From Nilaparvata lugens (lineage: Eukaryota > Arthropoda > Insecta > Hemiptera > Delphacidae): 64,000 nucleotides of DNA. The notes beneath the pieces were generated by a model that worked only from the letters and a program-made list of their open reading frames with translations, had not been told where the DNA came from and searched no databases. The stretch spans positions 26,478,796-26,542,795 of the forward strand of contig NC_052516.1 in assembly GCF_014356525.2 (NCBI RefSeq), read 5' to 3'. Position numbers and translations under genes: made by a program. Below, piece by piece: positions 40,906 to 54,539 of the stretch (positions are counted from its first letter, which is position 1; each line of letters begins with the position of its first letter).

Positions 40906-41400
40906 TCTGTCAAGAAATCTGCCACGATCCTATGGATCTTATAATATCGTATCACGGTAGTAAATAAATGAATATGGTACATAGAACATATCATCGCAAA
41001 CGTAGATAAGGTACCTATTAGGCCAGTATTAATATGGAAATTTGAAAATTCATGCTGTTTGAAAAAACATGTTTTTGAATATTTATACAGTATTTATCTA
41101 CTTCTTCAGCATCTATAATTGTATAGTCAGTCAATGCAGCAGTAAAGATTGCCGATTAATAAAGCAGCAGCAGTTTGCAGCGGATTGATAGCAGAATTAG
41201 GTATAAGCTCCTCAAAAGGTGGTAAGAACCATTTCATGGTATTTTCATTTCAGCAGGCGCATAAATATCAAAAATATTCAAATCTCATTTGCTCTACCGA
41301 TTACTGCCAGCTGGCACTTGTAATCCCAAAACGGCTTTAAACTATTCAATGGAATGATGAGAAAACCTTCTGACTAGTAGTTTTGATGAAGAGACAACAA

Positions 41401-41500
41401 NNNNNNNNNNNNNNNNNNNNNNNNNNNNNNNNNNNNNNNNNNNNNNNNNNNNNNNNNNNNNNNNNNNNNNNNNNNNNNNNNNNNNNNNNNNNNNNNNNNN
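41401..41500. other. Assembly gap, exactly 100 N
   Basis: A round-number run of N is the usual placeholder for a scaffold join of unknown length. Copy B begins at the first base after it. Confidence 0.98.
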
Positions 41501-44500
41501 GGATTATAAATTCTGGTTGACTTGTATGATATTGGAGTTCCATAAATTAATAATTGATTTGTGTTGAATTTGATAGTTGGTAGGGTCGTTGGAAGTGGTC
41601 ATGAATTAGATATTTTTCTAGTTAGCCCATCACGCAGGCATTTTGTTTGATAAGATAATTTTATGACTGATCTGTCCTTGAGAATGGTCATGGAATGAAA
41701 ATAATTGTACAGTATTGATTCCTGTTGTATTTGATAGTTGGTAGGTGCGTTGGAAATGGTCTTGAATTATTATCAGAATTTTGGAGGTTATTCCATAATC
41801 ACTATGACAATGTTTATGAATGATATACACCTTGTCTGTCATAGCAAAAACATGTTCTCTGTTTGGTTTGTTATCTGTTTCACCATTGAACCTCGATTTT
41901 TTCAAAACAAGAACAAAGTCATTTGTGGGGTTGCATGATATCTGTTTCAATTATTTTGAAAACAACTAGCTGAGAAAAACAAAAAATGGAGCGCTAGCCA
42001 CGCTATTCAATTTATTTATAAAACTACTATTGACTATTCAATCTTCAACAATCGAGAGAAAAAACAGTTCCAGAAAACTGTTTTTCTCCTGAGGTTTAAT
42101 AGATAACTTGCAAGAAGAATCAAAAATTGAGCTACTTTTATTTGAATTTCCAGAAATTATCAATTAATAGATTCGCTTATGGTGGCAACATATAGTCTGA
42201 TACAAGTACCATTGAATATAGTCATATTCAATTGAGAAAATGGATTAAATGAATTGGTTCTTCCGTTTTCGAGTAAGCTATTAAGGAATATTCTACGTAA
42301 AGTTTGTAGAAATGAATTTGAATCTTAATACAAGTTTATTGTATGAATTTCAATCCCAATACACGTATATTTGTATCTCAATACAAGTGTATTTTTATTA
42401 ATAATATTATTACTGCGCATGTTTATTGTCAATAAATGGCTTGCATTTCCCGATCCTACAAAGATATCAACTGACAGTCAAAATTACACGTTTTCCCCCA
42501 CAGATAAATCTCTAGATTTTTTCTGAATTCTAGAGGATTGAATCGATTGAATCTGACTCATAAGTCGGTACAACGAGAATATAACAGTGATAGACGTAAT
42601 ATAAATCAAATTGCATTTATCTAAAACTCAAATATTTTAAAGAAGATCTCCAAATATCAGAATACTTGTGACACACAATTTTAAGAGGTGTGGGAATTTA
42701 TTTATTTGTTTTTTGTGGGTGGTGCCCACATAAGCTCCAAGAATGTGCATGTGATTAATTTGGGGTAGTTAGTATGATAAAAGATAAGATAAAGTTAGAT
42801 TTCTTCATCTATCTGTATAGAAATCAGAGGCAGAAGAACCTACATACAGTTTCTGGTGCATTCCCAACCAGTCATGATAAATAATCCAAATCGATCATAT
42901 AATAAACCTTGTATCAGTTTATGATCTCACTGATCAACACTTTTCATTTTCTAATTCATTCTCATTCAACACTTCTTGTAGACTCATTCTACATTTCATA
43001 TCCTTCACACTACTCCAAATAAAACAACTGAAGAATAGAATTAGCCAGCTATAAAAGGACCGTTTTATGACTACCATTGTCTTCGGCAGTGTAATAAAAA
43101 TAGAACCCCATTAGAATTACACGGTTTGTTAATAACGCTTCATTGTATCTTTCATCAAAAACAAAGATAATCATCGTAATTAAAATTGATCCTATCTTAT
43201 CTTGCTATTTAGCGCAGTAATGAGCAACGCCGCCATCTTTAATCATTAGATATTGTTCGGGTATTGTGAAGTATTGCCAAGGTATTGTTCGATTGGTATG
43301 CAATGACTTCAACAATAATTGCAAAGTGGCTGAGACAATGATGGAGTGAACAATTGGATTTGGCAGCCATTTTGAATTTGGGAATGAATACAAGATGTTA
43401 CAAGCTACAAGATAAGGAACGTTTCAATAGGATTTTGTAAATGGGATTTGCTATATTTGGTTGGTTCTAGTCATTGATTTGTCAATCAAATAAAAAAATA
43501 GATTGATAGAAACAGATAATGATGTATGGAGATTGTTCAATGATGATTGCACATGCCAATAAATGATATCAATCTTGGATTGGGTTCAATCTTGAACCCA
43601 GCATCCCAGGTGTTCTACCTTTCAATAAAAGTTCAAAAATAAAAATTTCAACAAAGTGTTTGTTTCGGCTCAACAATTTGGTTCTAATCTTGAAGTCTGG
43701 GGATTTGTGTTTTATTCCTGAGTTACAATATCATTAGTTTACTGAAATCAATTTATGATTTTATTGTTCAGAATAATTTCATTGAAATTAACTGGAATTG
43801 TAGAAGTCAGTCACAAGTTAACTCTCTTCAAATTATTGATTGAGATAACGGCTTTGGAAAACGTGCTGTTGAAAAAGTGCTTTGAACAACAAAGTTCTGA
43901 AGTTTTCCACTTCTTTTATTAGTTAGGCACAAGCTGGATGAGTGTGGCTTCCAATTTAGCGGTTAACTTTACATGAGTGGAGTGTTATATACGATGACGG
44001 TCTGAGTTCACTTATAACATTATTAAACCAAATTGATGATGATTCATTTTATTCCCAGATTGGATTCCAAGGATATTTTCAGATTGAACGCCTAATGAGA
44101 TTCCTCCAAAATTGAGCGTTTAGTACTAAGTAGATATTAGTTTACGTAGCTCGTAGGCCTAATAAAGTACTTGAAATGATTGGCGAAAATAGAGAATTAA
44201 AATTAGAAGAGAAAAACATAGGACACTAGATTAGAACATTGGGTATTGCTGTTCCAAAAAAGCGGATATGTAAACGATCATGAATTATTAATGGAGACCT
44301 AGTCTTTTCAATCTATCAAATCAAATAATTTTTTTTATTTTATGGATATCACACTGGAATCTGCGCTTAAAGAACAAATCCTTTAATCGCTCCATTTTCC
44401 AATTCCGAAAGAATCGCCCGCATTTATTTTTAAACAGGCTACAAATACAATAAATGAATAATTGATTACAATATTGTATTCAAAGAGACAGGCTCCCAAA

Positions 44501-45239
44501 TCTTAATACCTTAAGAGAGCCCTGAAGAATAGATGATTCCTAGGAAGGCCCCAAAAAAGGTATTTTGAAAGAAACTTCTCAACTAAAATTTTTAGTAAAG
44601 ATAGAATGCTTCGACCTACGCCAAATATTCAAATTCGAGTAGAAATAGTTTACAAAATCAAAAGGATAAAAACAATTTTCGCACCGGAACATATATACAT
44701 ATATAATGCCTTGAAAAGTGGAAGAGATATTCTATAATACACTTCTCAATCCCAATAAGATCTTCAAATCTTCCATATCATTCTCTCATAAGTATTTCAT
44801 TTTCTACTGATATTATTCTAAAATAAATATTTATCCCAGTCTATTTAGACCTGATGCGGGTTAAACGGCAGATTCTTGTTTGAAAGATGAAGCAAAAGAA
44901 ATTAGTAAAATACTTTCAATTTTTGTACATGAACTTATTGTATGTTTCAACAATATGTCATGATTGCTATTTGAGCTCTCTCTTTTCCTGTTGCATTCAC
45001 CTAAGCTATTTCGGATGAATCATTTTAAAGAAAACGTCAAATTAAATTTGCTTCCTACATCTATAAGAGTCCTAGAGCATCTTGAGAGCCACGTCTTCAT
45101 GAAGTGTCTTTTATCCTTCAAGAGCTGTGTGGTAAAGAGCAATTGAGGTTCTAGCTCCATTTTAAATGAAGGGATGTAATCAATCAATCGCCCTTAGTAA
45201 TGAACTATGGGTGATAGTGAGAAAAACCTCCATGAACAT

Positions 45240-45716
45240 CTACTAACACAGAAATCAACATTCTGAATCCTAACATAGCCAACTTTTGAACTAACAAACA
45301 TTTCAACCCAACCAATATCTACCTGATCATGTTTAACACAGAAATGAACACTCCATATCATATCATAACCATCATTTCAACACAACCAATATCTGCCTGA
45401 ACATGTTTTAACACAGAAATAAACACCACATATTATATCATAACCAACATTTTAACATAACTAATATCTCTACCTGAACAATTTTTAATACAAAAAATGA
45501 TCTCTCTATGTCATATACCATAACCAGTATTTGAACCAAATAACGTTCCAACCTAACTAACCAATATCTACCTGAACATGTTTTAACACAGGAATGAAAC
45601 ACTCCATATAATATCATAACCAATATTTGAACCAACAAACATTCCAACGTAAACAATCTTTGAACACAGAAATAAACACTCCATTACCATAGCCAACTTT
45701 TGTATCATTAGATCAC
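45240..45716. repeat. Minisatellite next to odd-paired donor, copy B
   Basis: Same 75-80-bp array as 14,640-15,112, with an additional AACCAATATCTAC piece near 45,310. Confidence 0.85.
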
Positions 45717-45744
45717 TATGAAACTTTTGCAAGTCTGCCCTCAC

Positions 45745-46492
45745 CTGTATGCGTCCGCTTATGAATTTTGAGATTTTCCGAGCGGGCAAACACTTTTCCA
45801 CAGCCGGGAAACGGACAGGGAAACGGCTTTTCACCGGTGTGCACTCTGATGTGGTTGACGAGTTTGTACTTTGCTTTGAAGGGCCGTCCGTTGCGGGGAC
45901 ATCCCTGCCAGTAGCAGGAGTGCGTCGTACACTCAGGTCCCCCCACGTGTTCCACTGTCAAATGGGTCACTATCTCCTGCATGGACGTGAAGGCTTTGCC
46001 GCAGGTCTTTCGAGGTCCCGGAGTGTCCACCCACATGCAGGTCATCTCCTGCTTGACGGGTTGCCGCATATAGCGGAGGAACGCGCCATGCGGGGGTGCC
46101 GTCATGTTGTAGGAGGCTGCACCCTGGTGGAGATGATCCTGAGGATAGGACACTGTTTCAGGCCGGGTGTGGTGGTGGTGAGGGTGCGGATACAACCCAG
46201 GGTGATACCCTCCATGATCGACGGCAGGGTAGCTCGGTTGGTACTCATGTTCCCGCCGGATGAAATACCCAGGATGCGGTTCCAGATGGTGGTAGCCCTG
46301 GTGGAAATGTTGGCCACCATCCTGGGGTGTTGCCACGGGGGCCATTGGCTGGGGGTGGACACCCTGGTGCTGGTGATGAGGCACGGGGGGCGGTGGTGGA
46401 CTCATCTTCAACCCCAACGACTGCAGGGTAGGGTGATGATGAGGATGGTGGTGATGGTGGTGACCACCGCTGTCTACGAAAGCGTTCAGCAT
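45745..46492 (-). CDS. opa: Odd-paired/Zic transcription factor, exon 1, copy B, intact
   Basis: This exon encodes 249 codons plus one base of a C2H2 zinc-finger transcription factor. In insects odd-paired is a nuclear pair-rule and late-segmentation regulator, and it belongs with vertebrate [13 protein letters not shown] starts a histidine/proline-rich N-terminus. The [12 protein letters not shown] block (about 138-149) precedes finger 1, which has the wide Zic C152-x11-C164 spacing and H177/H182. Finger 2 uses C193, C198, H214 and H218; finger 3 uses C226, C231, H244 and H248. The exon ends at ACAG|GTGAGG, splitting the glycine of the THTGEK linker, so fingers 4-5 must be in later exons outside the window. 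The start was chosen because LNAF...LGLKMSPP fits the insect odd-paired N-terminus and the preceding frame is broken. It is the reference for the frameshifted copy A. Confidence 0.95.
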
Positions 46493-46494
46493 TT

Positions 46495-46740
46495 CTACGG
46501 AGGTTCTAGTCGTAGTGTGTCACCAGGAGGCGGTGTCCAACATACTTTTTCACTATCAATACCTACTATATCACAATTAAATAGTGTCCAACATACTTTA
46601 TCACGTTTTATGTCACCAAAAAGCTGTCTCCAATATAATTTTCCACTTTCTTCATACACTATCTCACTAACAAATTGTATCCAAGATAGTTTCTCACGTT
46701 CTAGTTGTCCTATATCACCAAGAGGTGGGAAAAGACTCAT
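46495..46740 (-). CDS. 81-codon upstream ORF in the odd-paired leader, copy B
   Basis: Open in full, as in copy A, with one residue changed (FNCDIV for FNGDIV). The stop is two bases before the odd-paired ATG. If this region is in the mature transcript, the arrangement would favour reinitiation or attenuation. That is inference only. Confidence 0.3.
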   Translation of the reverse strand: MSLFPPLGDIGQLEREKLSWIQFVSEIVYEESGKLYWRQLFGDIKRDKVCWTLFNCDIVGIDSEKVCWTPPPGDTLRLEPP

Positions 46741-47763
46741 GAGGATTCGATAACTCCATTTTCATTCCCTCAATTTCCCTCTGTCTTTGTACCTCATCGC
46801 AGATTTGAAAATTTTGTTTGGTTAAGCTTCTAATTTCAGTGAAAATTTCCTGGTCATTTGGTTTCATTATTTTTTGTGGTGATCCACACGCTGATAGTAC
46901 CTATTTTACTTTTAACCTAAAGTTCTAACCAAAATTGGTGGTGGAATACAGAAGTTACAGTTTTTCTCTTATTCTATAAATCACACACTTAACTTGACTG
47001 TCATAAACAATACCTCTTATACACACGCAAAACTAAACTTTTCATATTTTCCCACCGGCATATCTTCACATATCATTCAGGGAGAAAATTTCCAAACGAA
47101 AAACAAAATACAGGATGATCTTCGGTGATTGAATTTTTTGTTTTGTCCCACCCAATATATAATATAGTTCCGAACTATCAATAACAGTAGAATATCCGAT
47201 CACAAAACATCCGATCTTTGGTGACGAGATTCTCAGTTCTTTTACTCAAAATTTTTTGCTTAAGTTAGTATTTTTCTAATGAGAAAAAGCGCGCGGTTAG
47301 GAAAACACTCGTTCTTAGCAAGGAAATTTCCAATTTTTCCCCCAAAATATTTGTTCTAGTTATATTTTCCGTGTTTATCACGAACACACAAACTCTCGCC
47401 GCACAATCACACGAACCGTCCCGTCAATTTTCTCACGAACCGAGCCGCATGAGCCGACCTCACCCGTGGATGTTCGATACACGACTGAAAGTCGAATTTC
47501 TTGGTCGCTTCCAGTGAGGACTCCCTGCCGATTCGGTCTGCACACCCCTTATCACTCTCGACCAATCAGAGGTGAGCAAACAGGCCTCGCCCCCTTTTTC
47601 GGGAAGATCCAGGACACCCTTCCCCCACCACTCCAATTGCTACAACTTCTACAACAGACCTGCTTTCGAGCTTTGCTCCTTTGCTTCATTCAGAGGAGAG
47701 CTGTTGTAGGGGAAGGAAGTCCTGTTCTCGTTCAGTAACGTTCTGTTACGTTCTGTTGGAGAT
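46741..47763 (-). promoter_or_regulatory. Odd-paired 5' leader and likely promoter zone, copy B
   Basis: Counterpart of 16,136-17,160, with the same CCAAT box (GACCAATCAGAGG near 47,560) and doubled ACGTTCTGTT. Only a few substitutions separate the two copies. Confidence 0.3.
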
Positions 47764-49330
47764 GCAATAATATTGAGAAACATATCTATCAATCAATAAC
47801 TTCATTGAACATAGACAAACACACAATAAAAATGCAAAAAACAATTCAATCAAGATATAAATTTCTTATAAAAATACAAGTAAACTTCAGGGTGAGGTGT
47901 GCTGAAATGGAGAAAAAGAGGAAAAATACCAAGCCAGCTATGTTTTCCCATGTAAAAGTTATAAAAGTGAAGTAAAGTGGCTGGTAAAGGTCATAAAAGT
48001 AAGAAACGAAGAGTGGATGGTAGTGAAAAAGGAAAGAAAGGAAGAGAAGGAGAAAAAAACATTTTGTTAGCGAGTCCACTGTTAACAAATTAATATCAAA
48101 TGAAAATCATAATACAATGTCATTTAATATTATAATGCAGGGTTATGCTAAATAATCCAATACTTTTTAAAAATTCATATCTTACCGGAGAAATCCCGGA
48201 TTAAAAATCTTCATAAGTTTGAAACAGAAAGTTCCTGTTTATATTCAATAAAATATAGCTTTAATAAGGACCTTATAATAAATAACATTAAGGCTATCAA
48301 CAAGAAACTATTACCAGTTAGTCCAGTCACTATATACATTGGTGCATGCAATTTATATTGTAGTTCTGATTCCTTAATAATATTATTCGGGTACATAAGA
48401 GGAGTCCAGAACCAATTTCTTCATGCGAAATTTCCTTGTGCTAGATACAGAGTGGCCCAAAAACCTCGTATTTTCAGCTCATTTTCCAGTTTTCAGCTAT
48501 TTCTGCCAAATCTCGTGATCGAACAGAAAAATTTGCTCTTGCCTTTTTTTTAGATTATGAAATTTTGAATGGAATGAGATCATTCGGATCTCTCTATCTC
48601 CAATGAGTAGTACTGAGTTATGAATTTCCAAAAATGAGTGAAATTTAAAGAAAAAAATCAATTTTGATGAATTTTAGTTTTTGATCAGCAATATCTTCTG
48701 ATTGTTACCATTTAGATATATAATTTAAAATTTCTCTGGGTGTATTTTTGTGCTCTACAATATGATATCAGGTAGAGCTCTCTATCTCTTATAGATTTTC
48801 AGGTACACCGGACAACAATGCTCCTTGTATTGTGAAAAACACCTAATTTTCAGCTTCAACCATTATCACCACCTATATTGTCCTCACATTGATATTTCGC
48901 ACAATGACATAAGTTCATGAGATTATGTTCTATGAGAATCATCCGTTAGATGCACTTCATTTCAGTATTTCCTAGTGGAGAGGCGCGCTTAAGGACACCT
49001 CAAGGATCAAAATTTCAAATACTTATAACTTTTGACACAATGCTCAGATTTCATCGTACTACACTTCATTCTTCTCGGCTCGTCAAGACGGTCCAAAATC
49101 ATTCATCGTAAGTCAAATTTGGTCGAAAAAAGGAAAATTTATTGTTGAGTATACTTAAGCCCATATACACACAAAATCTGGCCATTTTGTTTAGAAATAC
49201 TACAGTAGTTATTATAGCTAACTTTTATCATATTAGCGGAAGGAAGAGAAGGAGAATATAACCCAACAGTGGACACAGGACACAAAAGGCAAAATAAGAT
49301 CGAAAAATACACTTAAGATCAAAAATACAA
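47764..49330. other. Non-coding DNA upstream of odd-paired, copy B
   Basis: Matches 17,161-18,741. No feature beyond that. Confidence 0.45.
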
Positions 49331-49487
49331 CCCCGGTTGCACAAAAGTATGTTAGCTTTTAATTCTGATTAAATGCCACGAGAACCAATCAGAGAATCCT
49401 TCTCGTCAGAACAACATTCTTTTGATTGGTTATTGTGTAATATTTAATCATGATTGAAATAAAACAGGTCTTTGTGCAACCGGGCCT
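49331..49487. mobile_element. MITE with CCCGGTTGCACAAA termini, copy B
   Basis: Same element and site as 18,742-18,897, so it predates the A/B split. Confidence 0.8.
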
Positions 49488-50046
49488 TAGGGAAGAAGGA
49501 TAAAATAGGTCATGATATACTGTATACAAAAGAAACAGTCATAGTGGTTGAGGTAGAGAGAGTGTGAGAGTGAGGAGTTGTGAGTAGAAAAAAAAACAAT
49601 TCCAGAGAGAGAGTGAGAGAGAGTGAGTGCGAGAGAGAGACAAAGAGATATAATATAGAGAGAGATAGCGACAGAGAAAGAGAGAGAGTGAGAGAGTGCG
49701 AGAGAGAGACAAAGAGATAGATAGAGAGAGAGATAGCGACAGAGAAAGAAAGAGAGTGAGAGAGATAGATAGATAGAGAGAGAGGAGTAAAAGAGAAGAT
49801 AGAATGAGATGAGCCTCTAAAGTGAGATACATTTGAACCATCAGTACTCAAATATTATATCACACGAATGCTTCCCATTCAAATAATGCTGACAGTATGA
49901 ATTGAATGTGATCACTCAGCCCACCCCACGCTGAGTCCTATCGAAATTAGCATCTACAGAATTCAAATTATTTCAATTGAATGCTACAAAGAGAATAAAG
50001 GCTCCCTTCCTTAGATGGGATGTTAATTACAAATTTATATGCCCAC

Positions 50047-50738
50047 TAGCCGTCAGGCTCGCTTCGCTCGCCATATCCGACTAGCCAGGGGGGTCTGCCC
50101 CCTGGACCCCCGACTGGATTGTCCAAGAATGAGATTAGCAGGCTCGCTTCGCTCGCCTGCATTTTTATCATGTTAGGACAATCCAGTCGGGGGTCCAGAC
50201 TAAACGTCTGGCTAAACGGATATGGCGAGCGAAGCGAGCCTGACGGCTAGTAATATAATATTCCCAGGATTGAAGTAGCAGTGCCCAATCAATTTTCCTC
50301 GATAAATGCATTTAAATCTTCAACTTGGTGCCAACCTAACAAAGTCAACTCAACTTAATGCCAACCTGACAAAATTAGTAATTTAGTTGCCAATTAACAA
50401 CTGTTTCGAAGAGGTACTCTATCTAGATTATAGTTCTATAGTAACATATGATATGGAAATTTCAATTATAATTAAGAGATTGGGAGAAGAAGAATATACA
50501 TGCTAAAAGACGAACTTTAAACCCTTAAAAACAACCCTTAGAGTTAAAATATTGCCCAAAAGATTCCTTGTGCGCCTCTAAAGGGTCAACTGAACATACC
50601 TACCAAATTTGAACGTTTTTGGTCCGGTAGATTTTTAGTTATGCGAGTGAGTGAGTGAGTGAGTGAGTGAGTGAGTGAGTGAGTGAGTGAGTCAGTCAGT
50701 CAGTGAATGAGTGCCATTTCGCTTTTATATATATAGAC
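50047..50738. mobile_element. 692-bp insertion private to copy B, hairpin plus (GAGT)n
   Basis: Copy A has the empty site GCCCAC|TTATGATTGC at 19,456-19,471. The insertion starts with a hairpin: TAGCCGTCAGGCTCGCTTCG at 50,047 and its complement CGAAGCGAGCCTGACGGCTA ending at 50,250 form arms of about 34 bp. GACAATCCAGTCGGGGGTCC lies inverted between them. It ends with (GAGT)n/(CAGT)n (50,645-50,703) and GCCATTTCGCTTTTATATAT. No frame. Only a 2-bp AC duplication is visible. The class is unresolved; the terminal repeat style recalls a common insect family, from memory. Confidence 0.75.
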
Positions 50739-53208
50739 TTATGATTGCTTAATATCTTTGTGGTACAATGATAGAGTAAGTTTCTAAATAGATTCTAACA
50801 GTACTGTACTAATCGATAGAAATCAATATTAGATACTAGCAGGTAACCCGTGCTCCGCAAGGGTCTAATTACAAGCTTGACAACCTGAAAACTTGACCTA
50901 CTGAAATCTTGAAGAATTTAAAATAGGCCTATAACCTTCCTTGGTAAATTAAGAATCTATATGCAAAATTCGAGTTTTTAATATAGTTATGTGTAATCCT
51001 ATTAATGGTATTTTTATTTTTCATTTTATATTGTATTTTACTTTTTTCATTTATAACCATTTTTGTCATTGTAATTATGTTTTTGGAACAAATAAAGAGT
51101 TGATTTGATAATCAGTCCAGGAGTTCAGATGTGTTGATAAGTCATTCGTGAATTTCCTATCCCGTAGGTATTCTGTATAAGTCAGTTCTTTCCTTTATTA
51201 TATTATAGATAATATCGATAGGAGAAATTATGGTGAATGTGATTATAATATCATGAGATATTAACTTGATGTGATAGATCCATGTTGAAAGCATTATTTG
51301 TAGTTTGTGATCAAGAAGTAGGCCCAAGTTTGGTACAAGGCCAAATTTCTTCTTCTAAAAGCACTTGAACATCGTAAAACACCCTAAACACATTTTTTTA
51401 CCAAGAAGACCTTGAATCAACATAGAATAGAATAGAATAGAATGACTGCTTTCATTTTTTACCTAGGAGGGCGAAGTTAGGGCGCAGTCGGCCCTCTCTT
51501 ACACTTAACCCTCATATCTCACTAAACTCACATATCTTGGAATTAAGGTACCTTAATTTTTTTAGTAAGCAAGCCTACTTCCTTTACCTATGTTGATAGT
51601 TAGGGGGCAAGAAAAGTGAAGAATACTGAGATAAGGAAAAGAATTTCATAAATGAAAATTTGGGAGAGAAACAGTTTTGGGCTGTGATTCTCCACCAAAT
51701 TATTCTAAAAAAATGTATCATTGAATCAATAAATGAATAAAAAACTGGTTACAGGTTAATGAGGCAGAATGAACCCCATCAAATCCACTTCAATCTCACA
51801 GTAATATACCGGGTGACCACGAGTAACATTTACATATTAAAAATAGAAAACAATATCAACTTTTCAAGACAATATTTATTCAATTCGATTAAAATAGTTG
51901 TTAGTATATGCCATTTACTCTACGTAGAGAAAATTATGACAGGAAGGTAGCTTCCTTTTTCCCTGAGGCAATTTTCTATTGCGTCCAGGAAGCTCTCCCG
52001 CACTCATTCCCGTGTATCCTCATTGATCAAAGCCACCTCAGTAAGTATCGCCGCTTTCAAGTCATCTAAAGTAGAGAGTTTATGTCGATAAACTTTGGGG
52101 CGATTGCTGAGATCGGGATTATCTCTTGCGCTCGGCTAAAAACCGGTTTTTGCGCCGCAGATCAAAAATCGGTTTGATGAGTTTAATAATAATAATAATA
52201 ATAATTTCTGAAGTATTCGCTATACGCAGTTCCATAGAGTAAAGATACTGTTTGAAAGTTACCTATTTATTTGTCTCTGGCAGTACGCACTAGCCCATTC
52301 ACTGTGTAGCCCATAATTCTATCATCATTCTCTCAACACTTTATTGAATGTTTTTTGGTTAAAACAATGTCTGAAAATATATTAAATTGGAAGCCAATTC
52401 CTTTGACTCAATTTCTATCAGTGGTCGATTACCTTCTACGAATCTGGGCTACGATAGTATCGATTAATAAGTATTGTTTAAATGGATATAATTGGTTTGA
52501 ACATAATATGGAACTGTACCTACATCATTAATGAAGGAGAACTGTATTAAATACGTTGTAATTGTAAGAGAGTGTGAGATGATGATATCTATGTGAGGTT
52601 GAGTGTTGCTAATTGGAGGCAGCTGCGTTCGCTTGCATCATCACGGGATGCAGAAATAGTCTGCATTGCATAATTGAACTATTAAGTTGAGTCCAGACCG
52701 TGATGAGCGACACTTCGTTTGCGTGATCCTTGCTGTGGAAGTGATGTTGTGAGTGGATGTAGTGAATAATGGATTATCTTTAATACTTGGATTATAAGGA
52801 ACCAATACCTCAATTCGGCCAGTGCGGTGTCCGAATTTAAAATTATAGAGAAGTGCTGATTGCTCTCAAATTTTTTGCTGCTCCACAGAGAGACTGGCGA
52901 TTTATGTGAGTACTTCAGCATCATGTCGCATTGTACATAATGTTGCGGCGATAGTTATTATTTTTTAGCAATAAAAAAATATCACATTAAATTCCTAGCT
53001 GGACAATACGCTAGTAAAAAAATAAATTTTTGAAATAAATGAAGATGAGTTCCAAATGAACACCAAAAAGGTGAGGAGTTGTTCATGTGTTCACTGTAGT
53101 AGAGTAAGATTGGGAGAGACGACTGACTTTTTTGCTCGAAATCCCCTCCCCCCTCTCACCCCTCGTCCATCCCTCCTCCCCTTCCCCCCGCCTGTAGGGT
53201 GGGGGGTG

Positions 53209-53563
53209 TTCTAAAAATAGATTTCCCCTCCCCCCTACCCAGTGGAGGTGAGGGGGCTTCCCCCTCTCCAGTGGTGGTGAGGGGGAGAGAGAGAGAGAGA
53301 TATATATCTTTCTCTCTTTCTAAAAATAGATTTCCCCTTCCCCTTGCCCAGTGGAGGTGAGGGGGATAGAGAGAGAGGGAGATATATCTTTCTCTCTCTT
53401 TCTAAAAATAGATTTCCCCTTCCCCTTGCCCAGTGGAGGTAAGGGGGATAGAGAGAGAGGGAGATATATCTTTCTCTCTCTTTCTAAAAATAGATTTCCC
53501 CTTCCCCTTGCCCAGTGGCGGTGAGGGGATGAAAAGAGAGGGAGATATATCTTTCTCTCTCTC
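53209..53563. repeat. 82-bp tandem repeats inside the left long TIR
   Basis: TTCTAAAAATAGATTTCCCC recurs at 53,209, 53,318, 53,400 and 53,482, so later units are 82 bp. Each has CCTTGCCCAGTGGAGGTGAG and GAGATATATCTTTCTCTCTC. The right arm has the inverted array (about 59,355-59,640) with the same 82- and about 108-bp spacings. Confidence 0.9.
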
Positions 53564-54539
53564 TCTCCTTGCCCAGGTGAGGGGAAAAAAATCTCTTTGA
53601 GAGGGAAAAATTCTCTACTGTCAAATTAAAGTGAATCCATATTTCTACATCTAATGCTATACTGTCAGATTGAAGTGAATCCATTTCGCTCTAATGCTAT
53701 ACTATGATGCCGGACCCACTTTGAGAAATTCCTTTGGTGTCAGATTAAAGTGAATTCATATTTCTACATCTAATGCTATACTGACAGATTGAAGTGAATC
53801 CATTTCGCTCTAATGATATACTATGATGACGGGCTCAATAGAGAGAGATCTCCTTCTTTTACTCGTGGCATCTCTTTCCCGCACCCTTCTTTATTATGAA
53901 AGGCGGAATCTAGATACGCTCCCCTCGCTTCTCACAACCAGCATTACTGCTTTCTTCTTCTTTTACTCGTGACATCTCTTTCCCGCAGCCTTCTTTATTA
54001 CGAAAGGCGAGTAAAGGAGACAAGAAGTAACTATCTTCCATTTTGATCGATCGTTCCTATACTGTCAGATTAAAGTGAAACGTTTCTCGCTAACCAGCAT
54101 TACGAAAGGCGAGTAAGGAATCTAGTATAAGTTTTATAATGGCTCATATTATGTTTGCTTTCCAACTGACAGTCAAGAGTTCAATCAAACTGATAATGAA
54201 TGTGTAAAAAAATTGAGCTCTTTTGCTGTACAAACATGGCAGTCGTTTTTTTTAAAGTGATTTCTCCGACAATATGTAAGTATAATTGGAATGTGCTAGC
54301 ATATCCAAAAATACTTACACATTCTCAGACCTATTTCACTCGGGACGGAACTCAACGTCTATAGTTACCATGAAACTGTCTTAAGAAGATACGATTTCCG
54401 CTCACATTTAATTGCCATGAACGAGAATTAAAACTTCTGATGTTATTCTCATTCAAAACCGCTAAATATTCTTTCGGCAACTTGATAGTATGTTTAAAGT
54501 CGGCTTCACTATCAATATCGATAATTTTAAGGTGAATAA

